A program made the position numbers and the translations under genes. 64,000 nt of DNA from an uncultured Paracoccaceae bacterium. GTDB lineage: Bacteria > Pseudomonadota > Alphaproteobacteria > Rhodobacterales > Rhodobacteraceae. The DNA lies in the NCBI GenBank assembly GCA_938092015.1, contig CALKOT010000022.1:1-64000 (forward strand), in the 5' to 3' direction. Shown here piece by piece: positions 54,530 to 63,564 of the stretch; positions within the stretch are counted from its first letter, which is position 1, and every line of letters begins with the position of its first letter. The notes under the pieces are model-generated. The model was not told the DNA's origin and ran no database searches. It saw nothing but the letters and a program-made list of their open reading frames with translations.

Positions 54530-54913
54530 ATGCCGATTGAGCTGATCTGGGCGTTTGGTTTCCTTACATCCATTTCAGTCATTCACCTGACACAAGCTTG
54601 GGCAGAATATCCGCTAGACAGAGTTGAACTCGACAAGCCTATCAACCGCGCCCTGACGGGGGCTTTGGGCTGGGCCGTTCTTGCGATGGTCTCGGTGTTT
54701 GCAATGCAGCTGAGCGGGCTGATCCTACCCCCGCTCGTCGCTTCAGCGATCTGGGCGACGTGGTCTTTCGCCCGCAAGAAAGCAAGCTTTCGGGGCGTCT
54801 ATTGGACAGCCTTGCCCCTTGGGTTTCTAGGGCTGATAACAGTCGTCGCCTTGTTCCAGATCGTGTTCGGCGACAGTTTCTTTGGGCTCGCGAACATCTT
54901 TCCCGAACGCTAA
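54530..54913 (+). CDS. Small membrane protein of unknown function
   Basis: 127 residues. Hydrophobic segments: LIWAFGFLTSISVIHL, LGWAVLAMVSVFAMQLSGLI, LPPLVASAIWATWSF and LPLGFLGLITVVALFQIVFG, suggesting three or four helices. No recognisable family. It follows the hydratase-like gene by 9 bp and its last 4 bp overlap the end of the DUF1489 gene on the other strand. Confidence 0.65.
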   Translation: MPIELIWAFGFLTSISVIHLTQAWAEYPLDRVELDKPINRALTGALGWAVLAMVSVFAMQLSGLILPPLVASAIWATWSFARKKASFRGVYWTALPLGFLGLITVVALFQIVFGDSFFGLANIFPER

Positions 54914-55362
54914 ACGACCCCGATCCGCAGTAACTCATCCGCAAGTTCATTTGGCAAATCCGTCCCCGCCTCATCTATATGGCCAAGATCACGGGGCGCA
55001 TCGGTAGCCTCAAGGTACCGCCATCCCTGGAACGCGCGGCGCGGCGCGCGCGACGTCAGGATGATGTTTTTATCGAGCATAATCCGACACCGTCGAATAC
55101 CACCCTCACCAATCTCTTCCTCCAGCGCCGCAATCTGCTGACGACACGTGATCGCGCCTTTCATTACCCAGAACAGCGAGCCGCCCTTCAGCAGCTCAGC
55201 TTCACGCCGGGGCCACATGCGCGTTGTGTGCCAGAACTTCGTGCGCCCGTTCAGCGCCCGGCCCGCCTGCCAGGCCTCGAGATCCTCGGGTCGTTCGATG
55301 CCAACGCATAATTTCAGCAGGTGGAGGGTGGCTTCACCTTGCTCATGCGACTCAGAGTTCAT
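54910..55362 (-). CDS. DUF1489 family protein
   Basis: 150 residues from the ATG at 55362 (a much longer frame runs upstream into nrdJ but is antisense to it). DUF1489 marks: LHLLKLCVGIERPEDLEAWQ, HTTRMWPRREAELLKGGSLF, WVMKGAITCRQQI, GIRRCRIMLD and APRRAFQGWRYLEATDAPRD. These small proteins are widespread in alphaproteobacteria and have no known function. Divergent from nrdJ with a 39-bp gap. The ribosome-binding site is weak (AAGGGA about 11 nt upstream). Confidence 0.88.
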   Translation of the reverse strand: MNSESHEQGEATLHLLKLCVGIERPEDLEAWQAGRALNGRTKFWHTTRMWPRREAELLKGGSLFWVMKGAITCRQQIAALEEEIGEGGIRRCRIMLDKNIILTSRAPRRAFQGWRYLEATDAPRDLGHIDEAGTDLPNELADELLRIGVV

Positions 55363-55401
55363 AATATGTTGGTCCCTTCGCTCATCTAGGATATAGCACG
55401 T

Positions 55402-57678
55402 ATGTCCACTTTCGCCGCCCCTATCGCAGAACAAATCTGGGACATGAAGTATCGGCTGAAGCAGCCGGGCGGCGAGCCTGTGGATCGGGATATCCAAGGT
55501 ACATGGCAGCGAATTGCAGGGGCACTTGCATCCGTAGAGCCGGATCCGAGCGCGCATGAAGAAACATTCTATAACGCACTCACAGACTTTAAGTTTCTGC
55601 CCGCTGGCCGCATCATCGCAGGCGCCGGGGCGGACCGGGATGTCACCCTTTTCAATTGCTTTGTCATGGGCACGATCCCTGACACGATGGAGGGGATTTT
55701 TGACGGGCTGAAAGAGGCCGCCCTGACGATGCAGCAAGGCGGCGGCATCGGATACGATTTCTCAACCATCCGACCAAAGGGTGCGCCCGTCAAAGGTGTC
55801 GGCTCCGACGCTTCTGGCCCGCTTAGCTTCATGGATGTCTGGGATTCAATGTGCCGGACGATCATGTCCGCAGGCTCTCGCCGCGGCGCGATGATGGCGA
55901 CACTACGCTGCGATCACCCCGATGTTGAGGCGTTTGTTGAGGCGAAACGAGACGCCGCGCGCCTTCGCATGTTCAACCTGTCCGTCCTCGTTACCGATCC
56001 GTTCATGGAGGCTGTGAAGGCCGATGGCGACTGGGACCTGACCTTTGCCGGCACCACCTACAAAACCCTCAAGGCTCGCGCCCTCTGGGATCAGATGATG
56101 CAGGCGACGTACGATGTTGCCGAACCTGGCGTCATCTTCATTGATCGAATAAACAAGCGTAACCCTTTGAATTACGTCGAAACCATCGCGGCGACTAATC
56201 CATGCGGCGAACAACCCCTGCCCCCCTATGGCGCCTGCCTGCTGGGGTCAGTGAACCTCGCGCAACTTGTCACCAACCCGTTCGAAGCAAACGCCGCGCT
56301 GGACGAAGACGCCCTCACAAAGCTGGTCGCGACCGCCATCCGCATGATGGACAACACCGTCGACGCCTCAAAATTCCCGCTAGAAGCGCAGCGGACAGAA
56401 GCCAAAGCCAAACGCCGCATTGGCCTCGGTGTAACCGGACTGGCGGACGCCCTGATGATGACCGGCCTTACTTACGGCTCAGACGAGGCCGCCGCCCAGA
56501 CCGGGCGCTGGCTGAAAGCGGTGAACCGGGCTGCCTATCGCGCCTCAATCGACCTCGCCGCCGAAAAAGGCGCCTTCCCGCTGTTCGATGCAGAGGCTTA
56601 TGTCGGCACGGAAGCGATTTCAGCTTTAGACGCCGACCTGAAGGCAGAAATCGCGGAAAAAGGCGTGCGCAACGCCCTTCTCACCTCGATCGCCCCGACG
56701 GGAACGATTTCGCTGTTGGCGGGCAATGTCTCCAGCGGGATTGAGCCGGTATTCGCCCATTCCTACACCCGCAAAGTGCTGCAGCCGGACGGGCAACGAA
56801 CCGAGGAAGAAGTCGTCGATTACGCCGTCGCGCTTTGGCGGGAAAAGATGGGCGACGCGCCCTTCCCCGACCATTTTGTAACTGCTCAAAGCCTCATGCC
56901 CGACGACCACGTCAAAATGCAGGCGGCGGCGCAGCCCTATGTCGACAGCTCCATCTCAAAGACGATCAACTGCCCCACCGACATCAGCTTTGAGGCTTTC
57001 AAGAATGTCTATGAGCTGGCTTACGAGACTGGCTGCAAGGGATGCACGACCTATCGTCCGAACGACGTCACCGGGTCGGTGTTGGAGGTCAGTGAAGAAA
57101 AGGTTCAGACCGCCGCCGAAGACGAGGTGATCGAAACCACCGGCGAAGTCGTCTACATGTCCAAGCCTCTGGAACGCGAAGAAAAACTCGATGGTGCGAC
57201 CTACAAGCTGAAATGGCCCGAATCTGAGCACGCCATCTACATCACCTTGAACGACGCAGTGATCGGTGGACGGCGGCGCCCCTTCGAAGTCTTCATCAAC
57301 TCCAAGAATATGGAGCATTACGCCTGGACCGTCGCCCTTACACGCATGGTCTCAGCCGTGTTCCGGCGCGGTGGAGACGTCAGCTTTGTCGTTGAAGAAC
57401 TGAAAGCCGTCTTCGACCCCCGCGGCGGCGCATGGATGCAGGGCCGCTACGTTCCCTCAATCCTTGCGGCCATCGGCGGCGTCATTGAACGCCACATGAT
57501 CGAGATCGGCTTTATCGAGGGCGAGGGGCTCGGCTTGAAATCCGACCCCAAAGCGCAGGTCATCGCAGTAGGTGAGCGTCCAAGCGGCCCCGCCTGCCCA
57601 TCCTGCGGATCGTTTTCAATGCAAATGGCAGAGGGTTGCATGACGTGTTCGGCGTGCGGCCATTCGAAGTGCGGGTAA
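55402..57678 (+). CDS. nrdJ: Adenosylcobalamin-dependent ribonucleotide reductase (class II)
   Basis: Reduces ribonucleotides to deoxyribonucleotides with coenzyme B12, oxygen-independent. 758 residues. FNCFVMG gives the first active-site cysteine; ATNPCGEQPLPPYGACLLGS holds the N-x-C-x-E radical site (NPCGE); SIAPTGTISLLAGNVSSGIE is the substrate loop; KTINCPTDISFEAFKNVYEL is typical of NrdJ. The C-terminus ends in cysteine pairs (CPSCG, CMTCSACGHSKCG), a zinc-ribbon-like tail that probably re-reduces the active site. No cobalamin riboswitch fits the 39-bp gap upstream. It converges on bamE. Confidence 0.96.
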   Translation: MSTFAAPIAEQIWDMKYRLKQPGGEPVDRDIQGTWQRIAGALASVEPDPSAHEETFYNALTDFKFLPAGRIIAGAGADRDVTLFNCFVMGTIPDTMEGIFDGLKEAALTMQQGGGIGYDFSTIRPKGAPVKGVGSDASGPLSFMDVWDSMCRTIMSAGSRRGAMMATLRCDHPDVEAFVEAKRDAARLRMFNLSVLVTDPFMEAVKADGDWDLTFAGTTYKTLKARALWDQMMQATYDVAEPGVIFIDRINKRNPLNYVETIAATNPCGEQPLPPYGACLLGSVNLAQLVTNPFEANAALDEDALTKLVATAIRMMDNTVDASKFPLEAQRTEAKAKRRIGLGVTGLADALMMTGLTYGSDEAAAQTGRWLKAVNRAAYRASIDLAAEKGAFPLFDAEAYVGTEAISALDADLKAEIAEKGVRNALLTSIAPTGTISLLAGNVSSGIEPVFAHSYTRKVLQPDGQRTEEEVVDYAVALWREKMGDAPFPDHFVTAQSLMPDDHVKMQAAAQPYVDSSISKTINCPTDISFEAFKNVYELAYETGCKGCTTYRPNDVTGSVLEVSEEKVQTAAEDEVIETTGEVVYMSKPLEREEKLDGATYKLKWPESEHAIYITLNDAVIGGRRRPFEVFINSKNMEHYAWTVALTRMVSAVFRRGGDVSFVVEELKAVFDPRGGAWMQGRYVPSILAAIGGVIERHMIEIGFIEGEGLGLKSDPKAQVIAVGERPSGPACPSCGSFSMQMAEGCMTCSACGHSKCG

Positions 57679-57800
57679 GTTGAGCCACATTTGGATGGGT
57701 CATCCGGCTGCAGACCAAAGATCGAATTCAAACTGCATCTAACCCCGCCCAAAGTGGGGCCAGAGTTTTGTCGCTGACGGATAGACAGGCGGCTTAGTGT

Positions 57801-58262
57801 TTATCCGCCGGGCAAACGACCATCAAAGAACTGATCAGCACCAACGCGGCCAATATTGCCAAACAACTGCTGCAGCAACGTGATCTCGCGCCCATAAGTC
57901 GGGGTCGTACGGGTGATCAGGTCGGTGATCTGACCTTCTTCAATCCCGTACCGAGCGACGTTCGCAACGCGTCCGGCCTGATCGAAGCGAATCGCAACAA
58001 CTTTACGATCAACGATTTTCGGCGCGTAGAACGCATAGTTCTCAACGCGAGACGCTTGATAGTACCAATTCTCAGAATCGAACGTACCAGTCGCCGATGG
58101 CTGGCCAAATTGGCGAAGCACAGATCCACGGGTATCGCTTGAAGACAATTGCTCAAGCTGCGCGATTTGCGGTGCAAATCCGTGGTTCGTGTACGTTGAT
58201 TCACAAGCGCTCAGCGCAAGGGCCGAAGCCGCAACTAAAAAGAGGTGTTTTGACCGGCCCAT
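57801..58262 (-). CDS. bamE: Outer membrane assembly lipoprotein BamE/OmlA family
   Basis: 153 residues with a lipoprotein signal (LVAASALALSAC, lipobox LSAC, Cys19). The mature part has the SmpA/OmlA fold: SSSDTRGSVLRQFGQPSATG, TFDSENWYYQASRVENYAFY and RKVVAIRFDQAGRV, followed by VARYGIEEGQ. It anchors in the outer membrane as part of the Bam complex. Divergent from yceD (102 bp), an arrangement common near rpmF-plsX-fabH in this group. Confidence 0.93.
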   Translation of the reverse strand: MGRSKHLFLVAASALALSACESTYTNHGFAPQIAQLEQLSSSDTRGSVLRQFGQPSATGTFDSENWYYQASRVENYAFYAPKIVDRKVVAIRFDQAGRVANVARYGIEEGQITDLITRTTPTYGREITLLQQLFGNIGRVGADQFFDGRLPGG

Positions 58263-58364
58263 TGTTTTCGGCCCCTTCGCGATCCTGCTCTTGCCTCAAC
58301 TACCGCGCACATGATCTAAGATCAACCCGCAGGCGCATCATAGCCTGGGTCTGGAAGGCGCAAA

Positions 58365-58934
58365 ATGTCAGATCATCCCTCCACGTTTTTTCGCTTCTAT
58401 CTTGCGCATGAGTTGCCAACAAAAACTCCGCGTCGAATCTCAACTGAGGCGACTGACGCTGAATGCGCTGCTTTAGCTGAAAGCCTTGATCTGAAACAGA
58501 TACGCCAGCTAACCGTGAAAGCGGAAATCGCCCCGGCGGCGGCGGGTGAAGGTGTTTGGCGGGTTAGCGGCGAAGTTACGGCAAGCATCGACCAAGCGTG
58601 CGTCGTGACGCTTGGACCCGTCAAAGCACGGCTTGAAGAGCCATTTGATCGGATGTTTTCTCGCTTTGCTGAAAAAGACACAGCAATCGATCTCGACATT
58701 GAATACGACCAGGACGATCCGCCTGAGCCGTTGGGCGATGGTGTCGATGTCGGCGCGTTAGCAATAGAAGCGCTGGTGCTAGGCCTTGACCCCTACCCGC
58801 GTACACGCGGCGCCGAATTTCAGGCAATCAGCACCGCCCCACCAGGGGTGGAGCCGCTAACCCCCGAAGCCACAAAACCTTTCGCTGGATTGGCGTCTCT
58901 GAAAAAGGCCATGGAAGGCCCGACTGAGACATGA
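58365..58934 (+). CDS. yceD: DUF177/YceD family protein
   Basis: 189 residues, the usual length. Family marks are the basic-hydrophobic middle (GEVTASIDQACVVTLGPVKA), the acidic stretch DIEYDQDDPPEPLGDGVDVG and the C-terminal ALVLGLDPYPRTRGA with the cysteine motif lost, as is usual in alphaproteobacteria. YceD is tied to 23S rRNA accumulation in plants and bacteria. It precedes rpmF by 170 bp, a near-universal order. Confidence 0.92.
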   Translation: MSDHPSTFFRFYLAHELPTKTPRRISTEATDAECAALAESLDLKQIRQLTVKAEIAPAAAGEGVWRVSGEVTASIDQACVVTLGPVKARLEEPFDRMFSRFAEKDTAIDLDIEYDQDDPPEPLGDGVDVGALAIEALVLGLDPYPRTRGAEFQAISTAPPGVEPLTPEATKPFAGLASLKKAMEGPTET

Positions 58935-58966
58935 TGCGAAGTGATCAAAAAACCTTGCAAAAGGAC

Positions 58967-58994
58967 TTGCGGCGCATGGGTTTTCGAGTATGTT
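58967..58994 (+). promoter_or_regulatory. Likely rpmF-plsX-fabH promoter
   Basis: TTGCGG (58967-58972), 16-nt spacer, TATGTT (58989-58994), starting 32 bp after yceD and about 110 bp upstream of rpmF. A good housekeeping-type promoter by eye that would leave a roughly 100-nt leader. Confidence 0.5.
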
Positions 58995-59104
58995 CCGCGT
59001 CTCGTTTTCAACCGCCTTACTAGCGGCAGATGCGCAACTGCGCTTCTGGCTGATTTGGTAAGGCGCATTATTGCGCCACGGGGCGCGCACGAAGGACAAA
59101 CACC

Positions 59105-59311
59105 ATGGCGGTGCCTAAAAGTAAGATTACACGTTCCAAGCGTGGCATGCGTCGCGGTCACGACAGCCTGACTGCTGCGAACCCTTTGGAGTGTTCAAAC
59201 TGCGGTGAGCTTAAGCTGTCGCACCACGTCTGTTCCTCTTGCGGTCACTACGGTAATCGTGAAGTTGTAACCATGGTCGACGATATCGATCTGGACGAAG
59301 ACGCAGCATAA
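59105..59311 (+). CDS. rpmF: Ribosomal protein L32
   Basis: 68 residues of the large subunit. [20 protein letters not shown] is the conserved start; [20 protein letters not shown] provides a complete CxxC-CxxC zinc ribbon, so this is the zinc-binding form. Followed by plsX after 66 bp. Confidence 0.98.
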   Translation: MAVPKSKITRSKRGMRRGHDSLTAANPLECSNCGELKLSHHVCSSCGHYGNREVVTMVDDIDLDEDAA

Positions 59312-59377
59312 GCTATTCTGACTGCCCGGGGCGGCGGGACTTCCGTCTATGGCTAGACTGGCGGAGAACGCCGCCTG

Positions 59378-60442
59378 ATGGGCGAAAAGACCGTAATATC
59401 TGTGGACACGGCCGGCGGCGACAAGGGCGCCGCTGTCGTTCTCAATGGATTAGCAGAATCTGCTCGCAAAAATCCTGACATCGCTTTCATTCTGCACGGC
59501 GACGAAGCTGTGCTGAACAAACTGTTACGTCGCCGCAAAGCATTGCGTGACGTTTCTGAAGTTCGTCATGCCGAGAAGGTCATCTCGATGGACGACAAAC
59601 CCTCAGTGGTTCTCAGGCGTTCAGCTGGCACTTCCATGATGAATGCGCTTGAATGCGTCGCCAAAAGCGAGGCGCACGTTGCGGTCAGCTGTGGCAACAC
59701 TGGCGCGTTAATGGCCCTATCAATGCTGAAGCTTCGCAAAGCACCGGGAATCGACCGTCCCGCCATTGCCGTCCTATGGCCATCGACTTCCGCACATGGG
59801 TACAATATTGTTCTCGATGTCGGCGCTGATGTACGGGCTGACGATCACACGATGGCGGAATTTGCGGTAATGGGCGCTGAGTATGCTCGCCTCAGTTTCG
59901 ATATTGAACGCCCCCGCGTCGGGCTGCTGAATGTAGGCAGCGAAGACAACAAGGGCCGGCCTGGGATTCGCAAGTCATCTCAACTGGTCGCCGAGATCGC
60001 GCCTAAGGCCGGCGATCTGGAATATGTGGGCTTTGTCGAAGGCGCAGACATCGTGGGCGACAAAGTGGATGTCATCGTAACCGATGGCTTCACTGGCAAC
60101 ATCGCCTTGAAGACTGCCGAAGGGACCGCTACCTTCATAAGCAACAGCCTGAAAGCTGCATTTACAAAGACGCCTTTGTCGCGAATTGCCGCCTTCATCG
60201 CCTTTACATCGCTTCGCCGCCTGCAAGAACGCATTGACCCCCGCAGGGTGAATGGCGGTGTTTTTCTGGGATTGGGCGGCGCTGTCGTGAAAAGCCATGG
60301 ATCGGCGGATGCGACCGGGGTTTCCGCTGCGGTAAAGCTTGCCTTCCGCATGGGAAAAACCAACTTTGCCAAGAAGGTTGCGGACAGGGTAGCGTTATTA
60401 CCTGATGGGCGCCGCTCATCAGAGGTGGACGGGGACACATGA
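59378..60442 (+). CDS. plsX: Phosphate acyltransferase PlsX
   Basis: 354 residues. Makes acyl phosphate from acyl-ACP for phospholipid synthesis at the membrane. [20 protein letters not shown] corresponds to the usual DAMGGD start, here with [41 protein letters not shown] and [20 protein letters not shown] are typical. Sits between rpmF and fabH as in most bacteria (16 bp before fabH). Confidence 0.97.
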   Translation: MGEKTVISVDTAGGDKGAAVVLNGLAESARKNPDIAFILHGDEAVLNKLLRRRKALRDVSEVRHAEKVISMDDKPSVVLRRSAGTSMMNALECVAKSEAHVAVSCGNTGALMALSMLKLRKAPGIDRPAIAVLWPSTSAHGYNIVLDVGADVRADDHTMAEFAVMGAEYARLSFDIERPRVGLLNVGSEDNKGRPGIRKSSQLVAEIAPKAGDLEYVGFVEGADIVGDKVDVIVTDGFTGNIALKTAEGTATFISNSLKAAFTKTPLSRIAAFIAFTSLRRLQERIDPRRVNGGVFLGLGGAVVKSHGSADATGVSAAVKLAFRMGKTNFAKKVADRVALLPDGRRSSEVDGDT

Positions 60443-60458
60443 TTTCGAAAGTACGAGT

Positions 60459-61433
60459 ATGTCGGTAACAAGGGCCGTTGCGATTGGTTGCGGTCATTAT
60501 TTGCCGTCACGCGTTGTCGAAAACGAAGAATTCACCGCGACGTTGGACACTTCGGACGAATGGATTCGCGCCCGAACCGGCATTGAACGCCGCCATTTTG
60601 CCGCTGATGATGAACGCACCTCTGACCTCGGCATCGCTGCTGCAAAATCTGCGTTGGCGAATTCAGGCATCGATGGGTCGGAAATCGATGCGATCATTTT
60701 GGCTACCGCGACGCCTGACAACACGTTCCCTTCAACCGCGACCCAGGTTCAGCACGCGATTGGCGCAGGTGGATTCGCCTTTGACGTTCAGGCTGTATGT
60801 GCGGGCTTTATGTATGCGCTTGCGACGGCGAATTCGCTGATTCTCACCGGCCAGGCCAAATGCGTTCTCGTTATCGGCGCCGAAACGTTTTCCAGAATTC
60901 TGGATTGGACGGACCGCGGGACCTGCGTTCTGTTTGGCGACGGAGCCGGCGCAGTGATCTTGCGCGCTGAAGGATGCGCTGGTGAGGCAACTGACCGGGG
61001 CGTTCTTGGCGTTAAGCTTCGCTCTGATGGGGCGCACCGTGATCTGCTCTATGTTGATGGTGGCCCATCGACAACCGGCAACGCCGGTAAGCTGCGGATG
61101 CTTGGCAAAGAGGTGTTTAAACACGCCGTCACCAAGTTGGTCGATATCGCAGATGAAGTGATAGAAGATGTGGGCGTCACTGGCGATGACATCGATTGGC
61201 TGGTCCCGCATCAGGCGAATCTGCGCATCATCAAAAGCTCGGCCCAGAAAGCGTCAATTCCGATGTCGAAGGTGATCGTGACCGTTCAGGATCATGGCAA
61301 CACTTCTGCCGCTTCGATTCCTTTGGCGCTGGCTTCGGCGGTCTCAACAGGTCAAATCAAGCGCGGTGACCTCCTGTTGACCGAGGGAATTGGCGGCGGA
61401 TTGGCATGGGGATCGGCCTTAATCCGCTGGTAA
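60459..61433 (+). CDS. fabH: 3-oxoacyl-ACP synthase III
   Basis: Starts fatty acid synthesis by condensing acetyl-CoA with malonyl-ACP. 324 residues from the ATG at 60459, which gives the conserved start [16 protein letters not shown]. The triad is Cys114 in QAVCAGF, His in [10 protein letters not shown] and Asn in [10 protein letters not shown]. The end [10 protein letters not shown] is standard. Followed by a 148-bp gap before ihfA. Confidence 0.97.
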   Translation: MSVTRAVAIGCGHYLPSRVVENEEFTATLDTSDEWIRARTGIERRHFAADDERTSDLGIAAAKSALANSGIDGSEIDAIILATATPDNTFPSTATQVQHAIGAGGFAFDVQAVCAGFMYALATANSLILTGQAKCVLVIGAETFSRILDWTDRGTCVLFGDGAGAVILRAEGCAGEATDRGVLGVKLRSDGAHRDLLYVDGGPSTTGNAGKLRMLGKEVFKHAVTKLVDIADEVIEDVGVTGDDIDWLVPHQANLRIIKSSAQKASIPMSKVIVTVQDHGNTSAASIPLALASAVSTGQIKRGDLLLTEGIGGGLAWGSALIRW

Positions 61434-61581
61434 TCCGTGAATCTCGCCTAGAAAGACCCTGTCCCAAGCCATTGATATTGACTCTCTTTCGGCTTCAAGC
61501 GACGCTCTCCACAGAACGTTCGATATTAGCGAATTTAACCAACCCGGATTTGCCGACCTCGGGGGCTTGAGGGAGACAAGA

Positions 61582-61872
61582 ATGAGCAAAACGCTCACAC
61601 GCTCAGATTTAAGTGAAGCTGTCTACCGTGAGGTAGGCCTGTCCCGAACAGAATCTGCAGATTTGGTCGAAAGCATTCTTGCGCATCTCAGCGATGCGCT
61701 TGTAGGCGGTGACACCGTCAAGATCTCGTCCTTCGGGACGTTTTCCGTGCGCGAGAAAGGCGCGCGAATGGGGCGTAACCCCAAGACCGGCGAAGAAGTT
61801 CCTATCGAACCGCGCCGTGTTCTCGTGTTCCGTCCCTCGCACATCCTCAAAGACAAAATAAATGAGGGTTAA
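61582..61872 (+). CDS. ihfA: Integration host factor, alpha subunit
   Basis: 96 residues from [11 protein letters not shown] (GGGAG just upstream). DNA-bending heterodimer subunit: [60 protein letters not shown]; the GRNPKTGE loop carries the intercalating proline. Two base pairs separate its stop from the MerR-type gene. Confidence 0.97.
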   Translation: MSKTLTRSDLSEAVYREVGLSRTESADLVESILAHLSDALVGGDTVKISSFGTFSVREKGARMGRNPKTGEEVPIEPRRVLVFRPSHILKDKINEG

Positions 61873-61874
61873 TC

Positions 61875-62288
61875 ATGAGGCCACAGGCAAGTCCGCGGAT
61901 CGAGCAGCCGCGGGAACAAGATCAACAGCCGGAGAAATCGAACCGGGCGTTTAGGACCATCAGCGAAGTTGCTGAGGTTTTAGATACCCCTGCTCATGTT
62001 CTCCGTTTCTGGGAAAGCAAGTTCTCTCAGATCAAACCAATGAAACGCGGCGGCGGTCGTAGATACTATCGCCCCGAAGATGTCTCGCTTTTGCGTGGCA
62101 TCAAAGAGTTGCTCTATGTCGACGGGTTGACGATCAAGGGCGTGCAGAAAGTGCTGCGCGAACGCGGTCATAAATATGTCGCTGGACTAGGTGTCGACGA
62201 AGTGGCGCCAACGGTTGAGGCGCCAACAGATGTTACTGACACTCTGGCGCGTCTGGAAGAGCTTAGGAACCGACTTAAAGCGAGTTAA
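61875..62288 (+). CDS. MerR-family transcriptional regulator
   Basis: 137 residues. A disordered polar start ([20 protein letters not shown]) is followed by a Mer[64 protein letters not shown] and [13 protein letters not shown]. This is the paralogue that follows ihfA in most Rhodobacterales and Rhizobiales; its targets are not known to me. The C-terminal part ([20 protein letters not shown]) is a short helix rather than a ligand domain. Confidence 0.93.
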   Translation: MRPQASPRIEQPREQDQQPEKSNRAFRTISEVAEVLDTPAHVLRFWESKFSQIKPMKRGGGRRYYRPEDVSLLRGIKELLYVDGLTIKGVQKVLRERGHKYVAGLGVDEVAPTVEAPTDVTDTLARLEELRNRLKAS

Positions 62289-62335
62289 AAACCGCTTGCC
62301 AGTCGGGATGCCGACGCATAGACACGGTCGCCTAA

Positions 62336-62412
62336 CGGGCTATAGCGCAGTCTGGTAGCGCGTCCGTCTGGGGGACGGAAGGTCGCAGGTTCAAATCCTG
62401 CTAGCCCGACCA
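62336..62412 (+). tRNA. tRNA-Pro (anticodon GGG)
   Basis: 77 nt including encoded CCA. Acceptor CGGGCTA pairs with TAGCCCG; D arm GCGC-AGTCTGGTA-GCGC; anticodon stem TCCGT/ACGGA with loop CTGGGGG, anticodon GGG; T arm GCAGG-TTCAAAT-CCTGC. Position after ihfA and the MerR gene is conserved in related genomes. Confidence 0.97.
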
Positions 62413-62418
62413 AATTCA

Positions 62419-62447
62419 AACGCCAGCGCCTCGGCGCTGGCGTTTTT
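62419..62447 (+). terminator. Terminator after tRNA-Pro
   Basis: AACGCCAGCGCC (62419-62430) pairs perfectly with GGCGCTGGCGTT (62433-62444), then more T to 62447. It separates the tRNA transcript from dcd. Confidence 0.88.
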
Positions 62448-62462
62448 GCGAAAGGGATGCAG

Positions 62463-63557
62463 ATGATGGCCAAATCCGAAGGGCCAAGAGGCGTTCTTCC
62501 CTCGCAGACGATCCGCAAGATGCTGGAAACGGGCGAGATAGCGGTCGATCGCCCAGTGGCCGATGGCCAGATTCAGCCCGCCAGTCTTGATCTGCGACTT
62601 GGCGTTCGCGCCTACCGGGTCCGCGCATCTTTCCTGGCAGGCGGCGAACGCACGGTTGCGGACCGCCTCTCTGAATTCGCGATGCATGAGATTGACCTGA
62701 CAAACGGTGCAGTGCTGGAAAAAGGCTGCGTCTATCTCGTGCCGCTGATGGAGCGGCTGGCCCTGCCTTCCGACATCTCAGCGGTCGCAAATGCGAAAAG
62801 CTCAACCGGCCGACTCGATCTGTTTACCCGGCTGATCACGGATCAGGGCACCGAATTCGATACGATTGACCCCGGTTACAACGGCCCCCTCTATGCTGAG
62901 ATCAACCCTAGAACATTCTCTGTCCTCGTCCGCCCCGGCGCCAGACTGAACCAAATCCGGTTCCGTAAAGGCGAAGCAATCTATTCCGATGAGGAACTGG
63001 AATTCCTTCACCGTTCCCTCGGACTGGTGGATGGAGACGCCGTCATCGACGACGGTCTCGCGTTCTCCGTCGACCTTACGCCCGGCGCAGACGGCATCGT
63101 CGGCTGGCGCGCGCGTGCAAACACGCCATTGATCGACCTCGACAAGATCGGCCACTACGACCGTGATGAATTTTGGGAACCGGTTCGTCCCATGACCTCG
63201 GGCGACGTCATCCTCGATCCTGGCGCGTTCTACATCCTTGTCAGCCGAGAGGCCGTTCATGTTCCACCCGATTGCGCAGCGGAAATGACACCCTATCTGG
63301 CGGTCGCGGGTGAGTTCCGTGTTCATTACGCAGGTTTCTTCGACCCCGGTTTCGGTCATGCCGCCGCCGGCGGCACTGGCAGCAGAGGCGTCCTTGAGGT
63401 GAGATGCCACGAAGCCCCTTTCGCATTGGAACACGGCCAGGTTGTCGGCCGCCTTGTGTATGAACCAATGCTGGATACGCCCGACATTCTTTACGGCGCG
63501 GATCTGAAATCAAACTATCAAGGTCAGGGCTTGAAGCTGGCCAAGCAGTTCAAGTGA
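62463..63557 (+). CDS. dcd: dCTP deaminase (long, two-domain alphaproteobacterial form)
   Basis: 364 residues from the ATG at 62463, chosen because AAAGGG (62451-62456) is 6 nt upstream; the frame also has ATGs at 62457 and 62466. Converts dCTP to dUTP for thymidylate synthesis. The first half has QIQPASLDLRLG, ANAKSSTGRLDLFTRLI (active-site SSTGR), and GPLYAEINPRTFSVLVRPGA followed by RLNQIRF. The second half (GHYDRDEFWEPV; GDVILDPGAFYILVSREAVH; FRVHYAGFFDPGFG) repeats the same fold. Common Dcd is about 190 residues, so this is a fused duplication typical of the group. Confidence 0.93.
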   Translation: MMAKSEGPRGVLPSQTIRKMLETGEIAVDRPVADGQIQPASLDLRLGVRAYRVRASFLAGGERTVADRLSEFAMHEIDLTNGAVLEKGCVYLVPLMERLALPSDISAVANAKSSTGRLDLFTRLITDQGTEFDTIDPGYNGPLYAEINPRTFSVLVRPGARLNQIRFRKGEAIYSDEELEFLHRSLGLVDGDAVIDDGLAFSVDLTPGADGIVGWRARANTPLIDLDKIGHYDRDEFWEPVRPMTSGDVILDPGAFYILVSREAVHVPPDCAAEMTPYLAVAGEFRVHYAGFFDPGFGHAAAGGTGSRGVLEVRCHEAPFALEHGQVVGRLVYEPMLDTPDILYGADLKSNYQGQGLKLAKQFK

Positions 63558-63564
63558 GCCACCG

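Noticed and set aside
54979-55311. Plus-strand open frame of 110 codons
   Set aside because: It is antisense to the DUF1489 gene, whose family motifs are clear on the minus strand.
55363-55401. Cobalamin riboswitch upstream of nrdJ
   Set aside because: The gap is 39 bp, too short for the element, and no B12-box-like sequence is seen.
55363-55737. N-terminal extension of the DUF1489 frame
   Set aside because: It lies antisense to the start of nrdJ and has no family similarity; the ATG at 55362 begins just before the conserved part.
57679-57800. Terminator between nrdJ and bamE
   Set aside because: CCCC...GGGG with a TTTT nearby at about 57745-57770 has only a 4-bp stem; too weak.
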